In this document: piece by piece, positions 24,257 to 34,700 of the stretch | Position numbering within the stretch: the first letter of the stretch is position 1 | Layout: each line of letters opens with the position of its first letter | Origin: Methanobrevibacter sp. | Lineage (GTDB): Archaea; Methanobacteriota; Methanobacteria; Methanobacteriales; Methanobacteriaceae | Assembly (NCBI GenBank): GCA_017652345.1 | Contig: JAGCBE010000205.1 | Coordinates: 1-64,000 of the forward strand | Length of the DNA: 64,000 bases | Direction: 5' to 3' | Program-made: the position numbers and the translations under genes | The notes under the pieces: generated by a model | Told to the model about the DNA's origin: nothing | Database searches by the model: none | What the model saw: only the letters and a program-made list of their open reading frames with translations

Positions 24257-24978
24257 ACATTTATCAAATTCAACAATCCCTTATTTCTATTTTTGATGAA
24301 ATAGAAGAAAATGGTGGAGAATTAACTCCTGAACTTGAACGTCTTTTACAAATCACTGAAGCTGATTTTAAAGATAAAGTCAAATCTTATGCTGAAGTTA
24401 TAAAACTTTTAGAATCTGATATTGATGCTATTAAACAAGAACAAAAACGTCTTAAAGATTTAGCTGATAGAAAGCAAAAAGTTATAGAAAATCTTAATAA
24501 TATTTTAATTTCAGCTATTGAACAATTTGGAGATATTAAGAAAACTGGAGTTAAATATTTAGATTATGGTACTGGTATAGTATCTATAAGACAAACTAAA
24601 GCTGTTTCTGTAAACGATGAAGTACTTAAAAGTATAGCTTGTGCTATTGATGATACTATATTGTATAATAAAGAAAATAATCAACTTGATGCTATAGATA
24701 GATTAAATATAGATGATATTACTAGCATTCTTGAAGGTATAGCAATAGACGATGATGTTCTTCATACTAAACTAGAAGTAAATGTTAGAATACCTGTATC
24801 TGATATTGTTAAAAGTAATGGATACAATGTAGTAAGAGAACTTGCTAAATATACTGATAATTTTAGTTTAACTCCTGTAGTATCTAAATCTGAGATTAAG
24901 AAAGAGCTTGAAGAAAATGGTGCTTGTGCACCCAATCTTGCTCATATTACAATTAACAAATCAATTCAAATAAAATGA
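24253..24978 (+). CDS. Gp157-like phage protein (241 aa)
   Basis: The N-terminal 100 residues match the Gp157 pattern: helical start, ENGGELTPELERLL, then a long coiled coil with EQKRLKDLADRKQKVIENL, then a beta-hairpin (VSIRQTKAVSV). The Gp157 family is common in phage recombination and replication neighbourhoods and is thought to help host-resistance functions, without a settled mechanism. The C-terminus (about 120 residues) is an addition I do not recognise. It overlaps the DUF932-like gene by 4 nt. Confidence 0.6.
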   Translation: MNIYQIQQSLISIFDEIEENGGELTPELERLLQITEADFKDKVKSYAEVIKLLESDIDAIKQEQKRLKDLADRKQKVIENLNNILISAIEQFGDIKKTGVKYLDYGTGIVSIRQTKAVSVNDEVLKSIACAIDDTILYNKENNQLDAIDRLNIDDITSILEGIAIDDDVLHTKLEVNVRIPVSDIVKSNGYNVVRELAKYTDNFSLTPVVSKSEIKKELEENGACAPNLAHITINKSIQIK

Positions 24979-26042
24979 GTAAATATACAGTTAACGGCTT
25001 TCCTTGGAGTCACGGTATTGGTGTAGATGTTTCAGATTGTACTACATCTAAAGAAGTTATGGAAAAAGCAGGCCTTAATTTTACTGTTGAAAAATGCGAA
25101 TTATATGCAAAAATGCCATTTAATCTTAATGGTAGTAATATAATTGATACAAGAAACGGAGAATTTGCACAAAGCGGTAATATTTATAGACCTTGTCCTA
25201 ACGGGTATGCTACTTATCGTACAGACGAAAATATACCTTTAGGCGTTGTTAAAGATAAATATGAAGTTGTTCAAAATGTAGATGCTTTTAATTTCTTTAA
25301 TGATGCAATTGGACCTGATAAAGCTATTTGGCAATATGCTGGAATGTTTGGTTATGGTCAACGTATATTTGTTTCTGCAAAAATTCCTGTATCTTTTGAT
25401 GTGAATCATGATCCTGTTGATAATTATCTTGTATTTAGCAATTCTCATGATGGTAGTTGCAGCATAAACATATTATTTACACCTGTTAGAGTATTTTGTA
25501 CTAATTGTTTAAATGCTGCTTTTAACAAAGCAGATTCTTATATTAGACTTCGTCATACAAAGACAATTAAAGAAAGATTACAACAAGGTAGTGAAATCCT
25601 TAAAATAGCTTGTAATTATGCTGAAGATGCTAAACAACTTTATGAAGCTCTTGCTAATATAAAAGTTTCTGATGAACAAGTTATGAAGTATCTTGCTGAT
25701 TTAAATCTTACTGAAGCTGAAATTACACAGCTTAATCTATTTGATGAAAAAAATGGATATAAAAAACTATATGCAAGAGATTATCTTACAATGGAACGCA
25801 CTGGTATAAGTACTCGTAAGATAAATCAAATTGTAAATATGTTTGAATATTATATGGATGGTGTTGGTCAAAAAGAAATAGCTGGTACTTCTTGGGGTGC
25901 TTATAATGCTGTTACAGGTTTTTATTCTAATGTTGCTAATCTATCAGGAACTAAACGTATGGATAGTATATTATATGGTAATGCTAATAATGTTATGAAT
26001 AAAGCCTTAAATCAAGCTTATGAACTTATAAATGCTGCTTAA
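24975..26042 (+). CDS. DUF932-like phage/plasmid protein (355 aa)
   Basis: The pattern PLGVVKDKYEVVQNVDAFNF, then GYGQRIFVSAKIP, HDGSCSINILFTPVRVFCTN and NAVTGFYSN is that of the DUF932 (phage/plasmid-like, YfjQ-related) family. Function is unknown; members lie near recombination and SSB genes. Length fits the family. The gene overlaps the Gp157-like gene, so the two probably act together. It is followed by an inverted pair of TACG elements that can form a long hairpin. Confidence 0.8.
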   Translation: MSKYTVNGFPWSHGIGVDVSDCTTSKEVMEKAGLNFTVEKCELYAKMPFNLNGSNIIDTRNGEFAQSGNIYRPCPNGYATYRTDENIPLGVVKDKYEVVQNVDAFNFFNDAIGPDKAIWQYAGMFGYGQRIFVSAKIPVSFDVNHDPVDNYLVFSNSHDGSCSINILFTPVRVFCTNCLNAAFNKADSYIRLRHTKTIKERLQQGSEILKIACNYAEDAKQLYEALANIKVSDEQVMKYLADLNLTEAEITQLNLFDEKNGYKKLYARDYLTMERTGISTRKINQIVNMFEYYMDGVGQKEIAGTSWGAYNAVTGFYSNVANLSGTKRMDSILYGNANNVMNKALNQAYELINAA

Positions 26043-26072
26043 TATCAATAATATAGTAAAAGTCATATATCA

Positions 26073-26092
26073 CTATCTCCTCTTACGGGGGA
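26073..26092 (+). repeat. TACG hairpin element, copy 7
   Basis: CTATCTCCTCTTACGGGGGA. Intergenic. Its inverted partner at 26141-26160 extends the match to CTATCTCC, allowing a stem of about 19 bp across a 48-nt loop. Confidence 0.85.
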
Positions 26093-26140
26093 TTGAGAGC
26101 AAAACTTTATTAATGTAATACAAGATATTGTTTATTAAAA

Positions 26141-26160
26141 CACCCCCGTAAAGGAGATAG
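26141..26160 (-). repeat. TACG hairpin element, copy 8
   Basis: CACCCCCGTAAAGGAGATAG, the inverted partner of copy 7. The pair could also act as a terminator for the thyX-DUF932 operon. Confidence 0.85.
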
Positions 26161-26316
26161 ATATATTCTAACTTATCTTAATACATATAAAATTGATATT
26201 ATTAAATATGGTGTTATTAGACTTTGCTATAACCTTTATATTAGACTTTTATGTGGTTGGTTTACAATTAGTTATAAGGCTTATTTTTTGTCTATTTACT
26301 AATTTTTTACTAAAAA

Positions 26317-26348
26317 TTTGGTGTATTCACTAAAAATGCGTATCTTTG
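26317..26348 (+). promoter_or_regulatory. Canonical Bacteroidota-type promoter
   Basis: TTTG (26317-26320), 20-bp spacer, TATCTTTG (26341-26348). Transcription would start near 26355, so the gene must start at ATG 26378. Confidence 0.85.
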
Positions 26349-26377
26349 TCTTATGTAATAAAATAATTGATAAATGT

Positions 26378-26908
26378 ATGAAATATACACCTATTTATAC
26401 GATAAACGTAAAAAGAGGTAAAAGAATTAATTGTAATTTATTTCTAAAAAGAGTTACATTTATAGATGAAGATGATGAAGGAACTCAATATCGTAAAACT
26501 ATTAAATATATGCCTAACAGTATAACTATTGGAACTAAACTTCTATCATTTCTTGAAACCCAACCTAAATATGTTAGACAAGTTGTAACTTATATTACAG
26601 AACATCTTGTTTACAATCAAACAGTTATCGAACTTATAAATAAAGATATTTCTCAAGAAACTGGTGTATTTCCAGGAGATGTTACAAAAGCCATTAATAT
26701 TCTTTGTTTTAAAGATGAAATAGATGCTGCAAAGACAGAAGAAGAAAAAGAACAAATATCGCTTAACGCAATACTTCGTCGTATGTGTACAATTAAAGGT
26801 TATGAAAATGATACAATGTTTAGTAAATATGAATATTTTGTAAATCCTGCTTATATGTATAATGGTAGTATAAACTATTTAATTAAAACAAATAAAAATG
26901 ATTGTTAA
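26378..26908 (+). CDS. Hypothetical protein (176 aa)
   Basis: Not recognised. It starts MKYTPIYTINVKRGKRINCN. The open frame extends to a TTG at 26318, but that codon is part of the promoter. It is soluble and predicted mixed alpha/beta, with an acidic Glu-rich helix near residues 120-135 (DAAKTEEEKEQIS). The C-terminus overlaps the dUTPase start by 11 nt. It is the first gene of the dUTPase operon. Confidence 0.7.
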   Translation: MKYTPIYTINVKRGKRINCNLFLKRVTFIDEDDEGTQYRKTIKYMPNSITIGTKLLSFLETQPKYVRQVVTYITEHLVYNQTVIELINKDISQETGVFPGDVTKAINILCFKDEIDAAKTEEEKEQISLNAILRRMCTIKGYENDTMFSKYEYFVNPAYMYNGSINYLIKTNKNDC

Positions 26909-27332
26909 AATTAAAAAACTTAATGAAAATGCAGTAATTCCTTCTTATGCTAAAAAAGGTGATGCTGGAATGGATTTAACTGCTACTTCTTACGAATATG
27001 ACGAAAATCATAAAAATCACATTTATGGTACAGGTCTTGCTATTGAAATTCCTGAAGGATATGTAGGACTTGTTTTTCCTCGTAGTAGTAATCGTAAAAC
27101 TTCTGCTTATCTTACTAATCATGTAGGTATAATTGATAGCGGATATCGTGGTGAAATCATGCTTACATTTAAAGATAGAGATGCTCTTATGATTGATATG
27201 CAGCCTTATGCTATTGGAGACCGTATTGGTCAAATTATGATTCTTCCTTATCCTCAAATAGTATTTACTGAAGTAGAAACATTATCTTCTAGTGAACGTG
27301 GTACAGGTGGTCATGGCTCAACAGGTTCTTGA
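26898..27332 (+). CDS. dut: dUTP diphosphatase (dUTPase)
   Basis: It hydrolyses dUTP to dUMP and diphosphate, keeping uracil out of DNA and feeding ThyX. All trimeric dUTPase motifs are present: DAGMDLTA (motif 1), PRSS (motif 2), GIIDSGYRGEI with the catalytic Asp (motif 3), GDRIGQIMI (motif 4) and the C-terminal RGTGGHGSTGS (motif 5). The length of 144 is standard. Confidence 0.97.
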   Translation: MIVKIKKLNENAVIPSYAKKGDAGMDLTATSYEYDENHKNHIYGTGLAIEIPEGYVGLVFPRSSNRKTSAYLTNHVGIIDSGYRGEIMLTFKDRDALMIDMQPYAIGDRIGQIMILPYPQIVFTEVETLSSSERGTGGHGSTGS

Positions 27333-27443
27333 TGATAAAGATTTTCATTGTGATGATTGTAAGGAATTGTGTTTATCAAATAAAATCCAAAATATCATCC
27401 TGATGATGAACAAAAATATAATACTAGAATGTTAAATAGATAA
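27313..27443 (+). pseudogene. Possible small Cys-containing gene with frameshift
   Basis: ATG 27313 overlaps the dUTPase end and gives MAQQVLDDKDFHCDDCKELC, with a CDDC knuckle, ending at 27435 in a poor tail (IILMMNKNIILEC). A +1-type shift in the run AAAATCCAAAATAT (about 27380-27395) would instead give a tail KYHPDDEQKYNTRMLNR ending at 27443, which looks more like protein. It could be an indel, a decayed gene or chance. Confidence 0.35.
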
Positions 27444-27700
27444 ATATAAATAATATAGATATAACAAGAGAAGTTCCTGCTATTAAAGGACTAAGACAAA
27501 AAATTGATAATGTTATTCAAGATGTTAAGGAGTTGGATTCTTGTAAAGAAGTTGATATTTGTATTATAAAACTTCAAGAAGCTGTTATGTGGCTTGGTAT
27601 GGATTTAAAGAGACTTAATCAACCTAATCCTTATCCTAGTTCTAAAGATCCCTCTACAGGTACAACTATTGAACCTACTGTTGATAATCTAAAGTTATAA
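27440..27700 (+). CDS. Acb2-like cyclic-nucleotide sponge (anti-CBASS), no ATG start
   Basis: Acb2-type proteins bind the cyclic oligonucleotides made by CBASS and so block abortive infection. The frame from about 27470 reads REVPAIKGLRQKIDNVIQDV, then IKLQEAVMWLGMDLKRLNQ, NPYPSSKDP and IEPTVDNLKL at the end. The KLQEAxMWLG core is the hallmark of the Acb2/Vs.4 (DUF7681) family as I remember it. There is no ATG, GTG or TTG between the upstream TAG (27437) and this core. The first possible codon is ATA at 27440, giving about 86 residues, the normal family length. It may use ATA or ATT, be fused by a frameshift to the previous frame, or be damaged. Confidence 0.7.
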   Translation: MNINNIDITREVPAIKGLRQKIDNVIQDVKELDSCKEVDICIIKLQEAVMWLGMDLKRLNQPNPYPSSKDPSTGTTIEPTVDNLKL

Positions 27701-27733
27701 TAATAATTCTAAAACCATTTAAATTAAACTATT

Positions 27734-28042
27734 ATGGAAAATGTTGTTAAATGTATGATTGAAGAACATGCTCAACTTGTTGTTCGCACTCAAGCTTTAC
27801 ACGATTATGTTTATAGTGAAAAGAGTGATAATGATAATAAAGTTGAATTTGCTAATAAATGTATTCAGCTTACTGCTATGAAAAAGTATGAAGAAGCTCT
27901 TCGTGCTCGTCTTGAAAATCAAGGTATCGAAATTACTGATGACGGTGAATATTATGAAAAAGTAGCATCTATTGCTAAAGTTGTAACTTCAAGTGAAAGT
28001 GTAAAACAAGACAACACGCATCCAATTAAAGAAGATGAATAA
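27734..28042 (+). CDS. crAss001_48-related protein (102 aa)
   Basis: The pattern E-x-x-L-x-x-R-x-x-x-L-x-x-Y at residues 10-27, a second helix with CIQLTAMKKYEEALRARLEN, and the small size match the widespread crAss001_48-related family, named from the crAss001 phage. Function unknown. It is helical and soluble, with an acidic C-terminal tail. It lies 33 bp after the Acb2-like gene and overlaps the thioredoxin-like gene by 8 nt. Confidence 0.65.
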   Translation: MENVVKCMIEEHAQLVVRTQALHDYVYSEKSDNDNKVEFANKCIQLTAMKKYEEALRARLENQGIEITDDGEYYEKVASIAKVVTSSESVKQDNTHPIKEDE

Positions 28043-28301
28043 AATATATACAATTACAACTGAAGGTTGTGAAAGTTGTTATAGATTAGAAAAACTTATA
28101 AATGCCGCGTTAGGTCTTACTAAAAAAGAAGTTGAAGTTGTTTTTGAAGATGTTAAATCTGTTGATAAAAATTGGCTTAAACGTAATAATGTTACAGATT
28201 TTCCAACAACATTTTTAATTAAAGACAATTCAATTAAATTTAAGTTTATAGGAACTAGACCCGCTATTATTATTGCAAGATGGATTGATGTACGGTTGTA
28301 A
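28035..28301 (+). CDS. Thioredoxin/glutaredoxin-like protein (88 aa)
   Basis: GCESCYRLEKLI carries the CxxC redox pair at residues 13-16 (Cys-Glu-Ser-Cys), and FPTTFLI carries the cis-Pro strand typical of the fold. The length of 88 fits glutaredoxin-like proteins. It may reduce a phage or host enzyme such as ribonucleotide reductase. No partner is visible in the window. It is the last gene of the + arm. Confidence 0.8.
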   Translation: MNKIYTITTEGCESCYRLEKLINAALGLTKKEVEVVFEDVKSVDKNWLKRNNVTDFPTTFLIKDNSIKFKFIGTRPAIIIARWIDVRL

Positions 28302-28367
28302 TATAATTTTCATGATTTTTGTTTAATTATTGGTAATTACTTTGATTGTTAATCATTGTATTATGTT

Positions 28368-28415
28368 AATAACTCTTAGTTGTGAAACTGGGAGTTATTT
28401 TATTTTGTTTAATAT
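28368..28415 (+). terminator. Intrinsic terminator after thioredoxin-like gene
   Basis: AATAACTC (28368-28375) pairs with GAGTTATT (28392-28399). TTATTTTG follows. Confidence 0.7.
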
Positions 28416-28466
28416 TTTATTTTAATTCTTCGATAAAATAATGATTATTCCTGTGTTATTTATAAA

Positions 28467-28580
28467 TCTTATTTTTCTGTTCCTTTTGCTTTGTATTGCC
28501 TTAAAACTATAAAGTAATATAATAAGCAAGGAATCAGAAAATAAGGTCTTAGAATTAAAATTTAAATATTAAATAAAATA
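28467..28580 (+). repeat. Intergenic ~110-nt module, copy 3
   Basis: It begins TCTTATTTTTCTGTTCC and ends ATTAAATAAA. It resembles copies 1 and 2, but no protein gene follows on the + strand. Any transcript from here would end at the terminator at 28613-28652. Confidence 0.55.
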
Positions 28581-28612
28581 CTATTATATATGTTTTAAGT
28601 TATGTGTGTTGG

Positions 28613-28652
28613 TACAACTTATCTGCGAAGATAGGTTGTATCTCTTTTTTTT
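28613..28652 (+). terminator. Strong intrinsic terminator, + strand
   Basis: TACAACTTATCT (28613-28624), GCGA loop, AGATAGGTTGTA (28629-28640) with one G-T pair. TCTCTTTTTTTT follows. Confidence 0.9.
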
Positions 28653-28683
28653 ATCCTTATTACTAGCGCCACATTCGATACAT

Positions 28684-28721
28684 AAACAAAAATAAGAGCC
28701 TATCTCACGACAGACTCTTAT
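28684..28721 (-). terminator. Intrinsic terminator of the virion arm, - strand
   Basis: On the - strand ATAAGAG (28721-28715) pairs with CTCTTAT (28698-28692). A T-run follows. It ends the transcript of the RNA polymerase gene. Confidence 0.8.
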
Positions 28722-28754
28722 AAATATATTATGAATTGTTATAATTATAAATTA

Positions 28755-31700
28755 TTATTTATCCTCTACACCTTTAATAAGATTAGACCAATGATTTACA
28801 GGAAGTATGCCAAGCATATTATCTCCCATTTTGTAATATGAATTACTATCTACAATATCAATAAATCCAGTCTTAATGCCTCTCCAAATTGGAATACGAC
28901 GTTGAACATATACACTTAACTTATGTTCTCCAGCAAATCGTCCACTATGATAATAAGGGTCAAAATCTTCTCCTTCAATAATCATTTTAGACAGAAGTCC
29001 ACAACTTTGTATAATATCTTGTAATCCGCTTTGAGCAGCAATAGGAGTACTCCAAAGTTTCTTTGCTTCACTATACATACCAAGAGGATTAAATTGGAAA
29101 CTTTCAGATGCAAGTCTATCAGCTTCATAAAGACCTAGATTGAATAAGATGCTATCTTCATCATCGTCATCCATCATAGCACGAAGTGCAATAGCCATAA
29201 ATAATGCGCTTAGAACACCACATACATCACCAAGACATCTACGAATATTAGCTCTTTCATGTTCAGGAAGAAGATTCCAATTAAGTTGAATGTTTGTAAC
29301 AAAATCAACTATTTCTCCAAGAAGATTTTGAGTTCCTTCCATAGTTTCAACTTGAGCATCATTCATACCAAGTTTTTCTTTATATTGTTGCCAAGGAGTT
29401 GCAAGGAAGTCCATAAGAGCTATATAACAACCTTTTTCAATAGTACCTCTTTCTTCATTATAAGAACCTTCTCTTCTCCAACGTTTAAGTATTCCTGTAT
29501 ACATGTGTTTATGATATTGCATAACTAAACTACCATACCATAGTTTTTCAAGTTGTGCTTGACCAAGTCTATCATAAATACCATGTATCTTTTTGTTTAC
29601 AGAAATAACTCTTCCTCTAAAGTTTGCAAGAAGTTTATAAGCTTCACTAGGTTCACCATTTTGATTAGGAATATCATATTCTGCAAGTTTGCTATCTTTC
29701 TTGAAACTTAATTGTTGGTCATCACCAAGAGCAAATTGGTCAATTAATCTAGGATGAGCTTCATCATTATAAAACTCTTGTTTATATTCAACTTGACGAG
29801 CCTTACGTTTAGTAACATATTCTTGTTGTTGTGCTTTAGTAAGATATTGTTTAGCAAATTGAGTTATAAAATCTTTTCTTCGCCAAGCATAATCTTTCAT
29901 CTTATTGGCATCTTCTTTAATATTTTTAATGAAATCATTAAATCTTTCCTCTAAGGGGGAATCTTTAATAACATCTCTAAGAGCTTGAATTTCTGCATCC
30001 CGCATAGCTTCATGTTCATTCTTAAAGACAATAGTCTTTTCATGAGTTTCAGGGTCTTCTATTTCATATAGACGATGACTCATCATCATACTAAACATAG
30101 CACCATTTTGCATGAAGTTTTCACCAATATTTTGAGGACTATACATAGCACCTGTAAATCTCCTCATTCCTTCACTAACAGGATTCTCTATAATTCTAGA
30201 TTTACCAGTAAGTTCATCAAAGTCAACTACATTAAAGAATTTAATAATAGCGTCTGCAACACTAGTAGAAATTGGTTTATGTGCATTAGCAAAATAACTT
30301 GGAATACCAGCCATCCAATATGATTTACCTGCAAGCCAATCTTTTGTTCCAAAGTATTCTTTAGCAAAAGCTTCAGCAAGAATGTTAGTTTCACCTAAAG
30401 TAACATTAGCAATACCACCTCTAATATTCATCATCATGTATTGAGCAGATGTTATACTTTGAAGTCTAGAAGCCCATTTAGTAAACATTCCATTAGACTC
30501 TTTCCACTGGTCATAAACTATTCTACGAATCCAATTTTCATATTGTTTAAGAAGATTTTCATCTTTACGCTTGATATATTCAGTTGTAGTATCATCAGAA
30601 TTTATATAGTCTTTCTTATAATCTCCAAAGAAACCATATCTTCTTTGATAAACACCCATATTCTCAAGCATAGACTTTCCATAGAATAGCATATATTTGT
30701 TATCTTGAACTGCATTGAAATGAGAAGCTTGAAGAATAAAATCTTTTATAACTTCTTCCCAATTTCTATCAATAGCATCCTGATGTGCTTTCATATTATT
30801 TTCTTTAAGTTCTGCAACATCTTTATTATACTTATCTACAGCAGCTGCATACTCAGCGTCAGTATTATATTCTTCTCGTTTTGGTTCTTTTATATTTAAA
30901 CTTTCAAGAGTTTTTTGACCAATAAGAGAAAGCATAGGCATTGAAATAGTTTTATCTCTAGCATAATCTAAATCCTCATAGAAAGGTTCTTCACCAGAAT
31001 GTCCTTCAACCCAACCGATAGTTTTAAGAAGTTCTTTTCCCCAAAACTTAGCATCATGCTCTTCTGCTTTACGTCTAACAGGAAGATAACCTTTATCAAT
31101 AAATCTTCTTCCAAATTTAGTTTTAACAAGGTCAGAAAGAAGTTTTTGCATTTCTAGTTTAAGTTCATTTTCAAATTCATTTGCATCGTTTATTCTAGAA
31201 TTATCATATCCACTACCTTTCTTATAATTAAGAGCATTACCTACTTCAGGTTTATAATTAGGATTAATATATTCTTGTTTTGCTTTTCTAGTTCTTTTAC
31301 TCATTGCAGCTTCCCATTTACCTACAGCAGAAGAAGTATCTCTGAATGTTCTTTTAGTCCAACAACGAAGAGGTTCATAAGTATGAGTATATGGATTATA
31401 AATATGATTTTCATGATACCATTTATCATAAGCTTCTTTGCCTTGTTGTTTAACTTCTTGAACTTTTTGATAATAGTATTCCGTAGGTACTGTAGTATAA
31501 ATTTTATTAATAAGTTGAAGAGCTTCAGTCTTTTTCTTATCTAAATACTTTTCTTTAATTTCTGCTTTAGGTGTAGTGTAACCATAAATATAATGATTTG
31601 GAACAGCTTCATCATCAACTATTTCCATATTAGCTTTAACCCAGAAACTATAATATAGTTTACCTTTTTCTTCAGCAAGACTTTTTTGTTTATTAAATTC

Positions 31701-34700
31701 ATCTTTATCGATGTTAAAATCAACGTTCTTTTCAATAAATTGTGCAATTTCTTTACCATTATCTCCATCAACTGTTTTCTTAATTTCGGCTAAATCCTTA
31801 TAAAGTTGTTCAAGTTTAGTATAAACAGCTCTGCCCTCGTCAGTGTTTGGTATAAGGTCAAATCTAATAGTTTTAGTACCATTATCATAGTATGGAGCAA
31901 GAAGTTCATTTATTTCATGTACTTTTTTAATCCATTCTGGATTAGAAGTACCATTAGAAGTCATACCTTTGTAGAACTCAGATGTATATATCTCCCCCGT
32001 AGGAGAAGCATTGCTTATAAGTCCCTTATCCGAGAATGGAGCATCTTCTCTGAAACTATATGCTGCTTGTTGGTCAGCTTTGATAGCTTTTATATCGTCA
32101 TCTGTAAACTTTGTACCGTCTATTACACCACGATTATCATAAGCATTTCTGTCTTTAGCTTTTCTAGCTATAACAAGACCATAAGAATTTTCTTTAGTAT
32201 TATCACTTCTTCTTAATACATTATAAGCCTCATTAAGTTTTCTAGCAAGTTCTGAATCATCAGCAAGAGATACAACAAATCTAGCGTTAGAAGCAAGCCA
32301 TTCTTTAGCACGAACATACTCATCATTTTCCATAAGTAAGTTCATAGGAGTACTAATGTTTCCATTAGCATCACGCTTCTCATAGCTTTCAACTATATGA
32401 AGATTTCTCTGAAGTTCCTCTTCAAAACCAAATTCTACATCATAACCATAATATTCAGTATTAAGTTCTCTTACATCTTTTATGTATTTAGCGATAGCTC
32501 TTTGACTAGCAGCAGAATATAGAAGTTTTTGTCGTTTTTCTTCTTCGGTACCAGAAACAGGATTTAAATATTTATCATATTCTGTACGACTAATAAGATC
32601 ACCAGTAACAGGATCATGATAAAGTTGATTAGTTAAATCATTTATTTTACTATTAACTTCATCTAATTGTTGTTTCCAATAATCATCAAGAACTCCATTT
32701 ACTACATGACTTAAAATATCTCTACGTCTAGCTTCAAGTTTCTTATATTCAGTGAATACTATTGGATAACCTCCACTAAGTTCTTCACTTTCAACAACCA
32801 TTCCAGTTCTTTCATCTATGTAAGAAGTTCTTACACCATGAAGCATAGCTTCATCAAGTTCTATTCTCTTACGATAATAGTCATCTTCAAGTTCTTGATT
32901 GATATGTTCAAGTTTCCACTTATTGTATTTAAGTTGAGCTTCAAGGTGTTCAATACTTCCTTCTCCATAAGTAGCTTTAGCTGATGCAATAGCATCACGC
33001 ATTTGATTCATATCATCTACTAAAGATTGAGTATATTCTTGAATAAATCTACCGTCTTCATCAATGATATTATCCCAATTTATAGTTTTACCTGCTGCAG
33101 CAGCTTTAGCTTTAATTCCTTTTACAAATGATTGCCAAGCACGAACTCTACGAACAGCTTCAAATTCTTTAGCTCTAATATCAGCGATTACTTGTTTACT
33201 TAAAACTTGAATAAACGGATTAGTTGTTTCTTGTAAGTCATTAACCCAAGCAGTAAATGAATTTGTAGAATGATAACCATCAAGAATGTTAAGAATATCT
33301 TGTTGAATAAGAGGGTCACTACTTAGCTTTGCAAGATAATTATTTGCAAATAATTCTTTAGCACCACGAATTAAAGCATTATTTTGTAAATCATTGACAC
33401 ACTCTTTAATCTTATTAAGATATCTTTGAAGTTCAGGGTCTTGAGATTTAATATCAAGTTCATTTATAGTCTTAAAATTACTTACAATAGCCTCAGCATC
33501 AAGAATAATCTTTAGGAACTTTCTTATAAGAGCAGGATCGTTTTTAATTAAATCAATTACACCAGGGTCTGTTACAGATAAATACCCATTACCATTTGGG
33601 TCTTCAGCAAAATACTTAAGGCCATTAACAGTTTTTTCTGTTACAGTTGCAACATATTCAGCAGTTGTTCTAATTACTTCATCAATATGATTAGCAACAG
33701 AATTCTTATCAGTTGTAATACCTTTATCTCTAAGTCTTTGATTAGCGTTAATTGCAGCTTCATCTTCAACAGATGATAATCTACGATTTATAGCTTTATA
33801 AGCAGTAGTACCAGTTTCAACAAGACTAGACCTACGTAAACCATCATCTTCAATAGCAGCAGGTCTTACTACAAAAACAGTTGGATGATTTTTAGAAATA
33901 TTAACAATACCATTATCTCTAAAGAATTTTATTATATTAGTATATTTTTCATCGCCTTTACTAATTTGTTTACCTGTATTTTTATCAAGATACCTATTTG
34001 CAAGTCTTTCAAGAATACTATACTCTAAACCATAAACATTAAGTCTTACAACTCTTTCATTAGCAGTTCCTTTGTTAATTGTAAATAATTTAGTAGTACC
34101 ATTAGCATAACCAGGATGAGTTATAGCATTATGTAAACCTGCATTTATAATATATAGAGGATTATTAAGTTCTTCATCGCCAAAATGTCTTTGTACATCT
34201 TTCTTAAGTTTATCAACAGCACCTATCATATTATCTGCTGGATGTTCAAGACTAAATTCTTTAGCAGCATGACTGATTTTAACTTTTTCTTCTTTTGGTG
34301 CTTTAAATTCTTCAACATCATATTTATCTGCTATTTCTCTAAATTTACTAGCATCAAAATCATAGAATTGAGATTCATACTCATTAATAATTCTAAGATA
34401 ATAATCTTCTTTTGGATATACATTATTTCCTACATTAGAACTAAATTCTCCATGTTCATTCTCTTCAAGATTATTAAGAGGATATAAGTAATATGAATTA
34501 TTTCTTTCATCTATTTTATACAGAGCAGTTCTTTTGCCGAATGTTAATCTAACATAAGCATTTGCCGTAGGAGCTTCGTTTTGTCCTCGTCTATAAACAA
34601 TCCTATACTTTTCAGCTATAGCAATACTATCGTCATCTTTTCCGAGTTGAATAATACCATTGCTTCTTGAAACAAGTTCATATCCTTTACCTTTAGGTTT

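Larger units (their letters stand above)
26043..26377. other. Intergenic region with inverted TACG-element pair and promoter
   Basis: No gene. Copies 7 and 8 of the repeat form an inverted pair at 26073-26160. The promoter at 26317-26348 follows, leading to the gene at 26378. Confidence 0.7.
28302..28754. other. Convergent junction, non-coding
   Basis: No gene. It contains a + terminator (28368-28415), module copy 3 (28467-28580), a second + terminator (28613-28652) and a - terminator (28684-28721). It separates the two transcription arms. Confidence 0.8.

Noticed and set aside
26318..26377. TTG start for the 176-residue protein
   Set aside because: It overlaps the -33 and -7 boxes of a canonical promoter.
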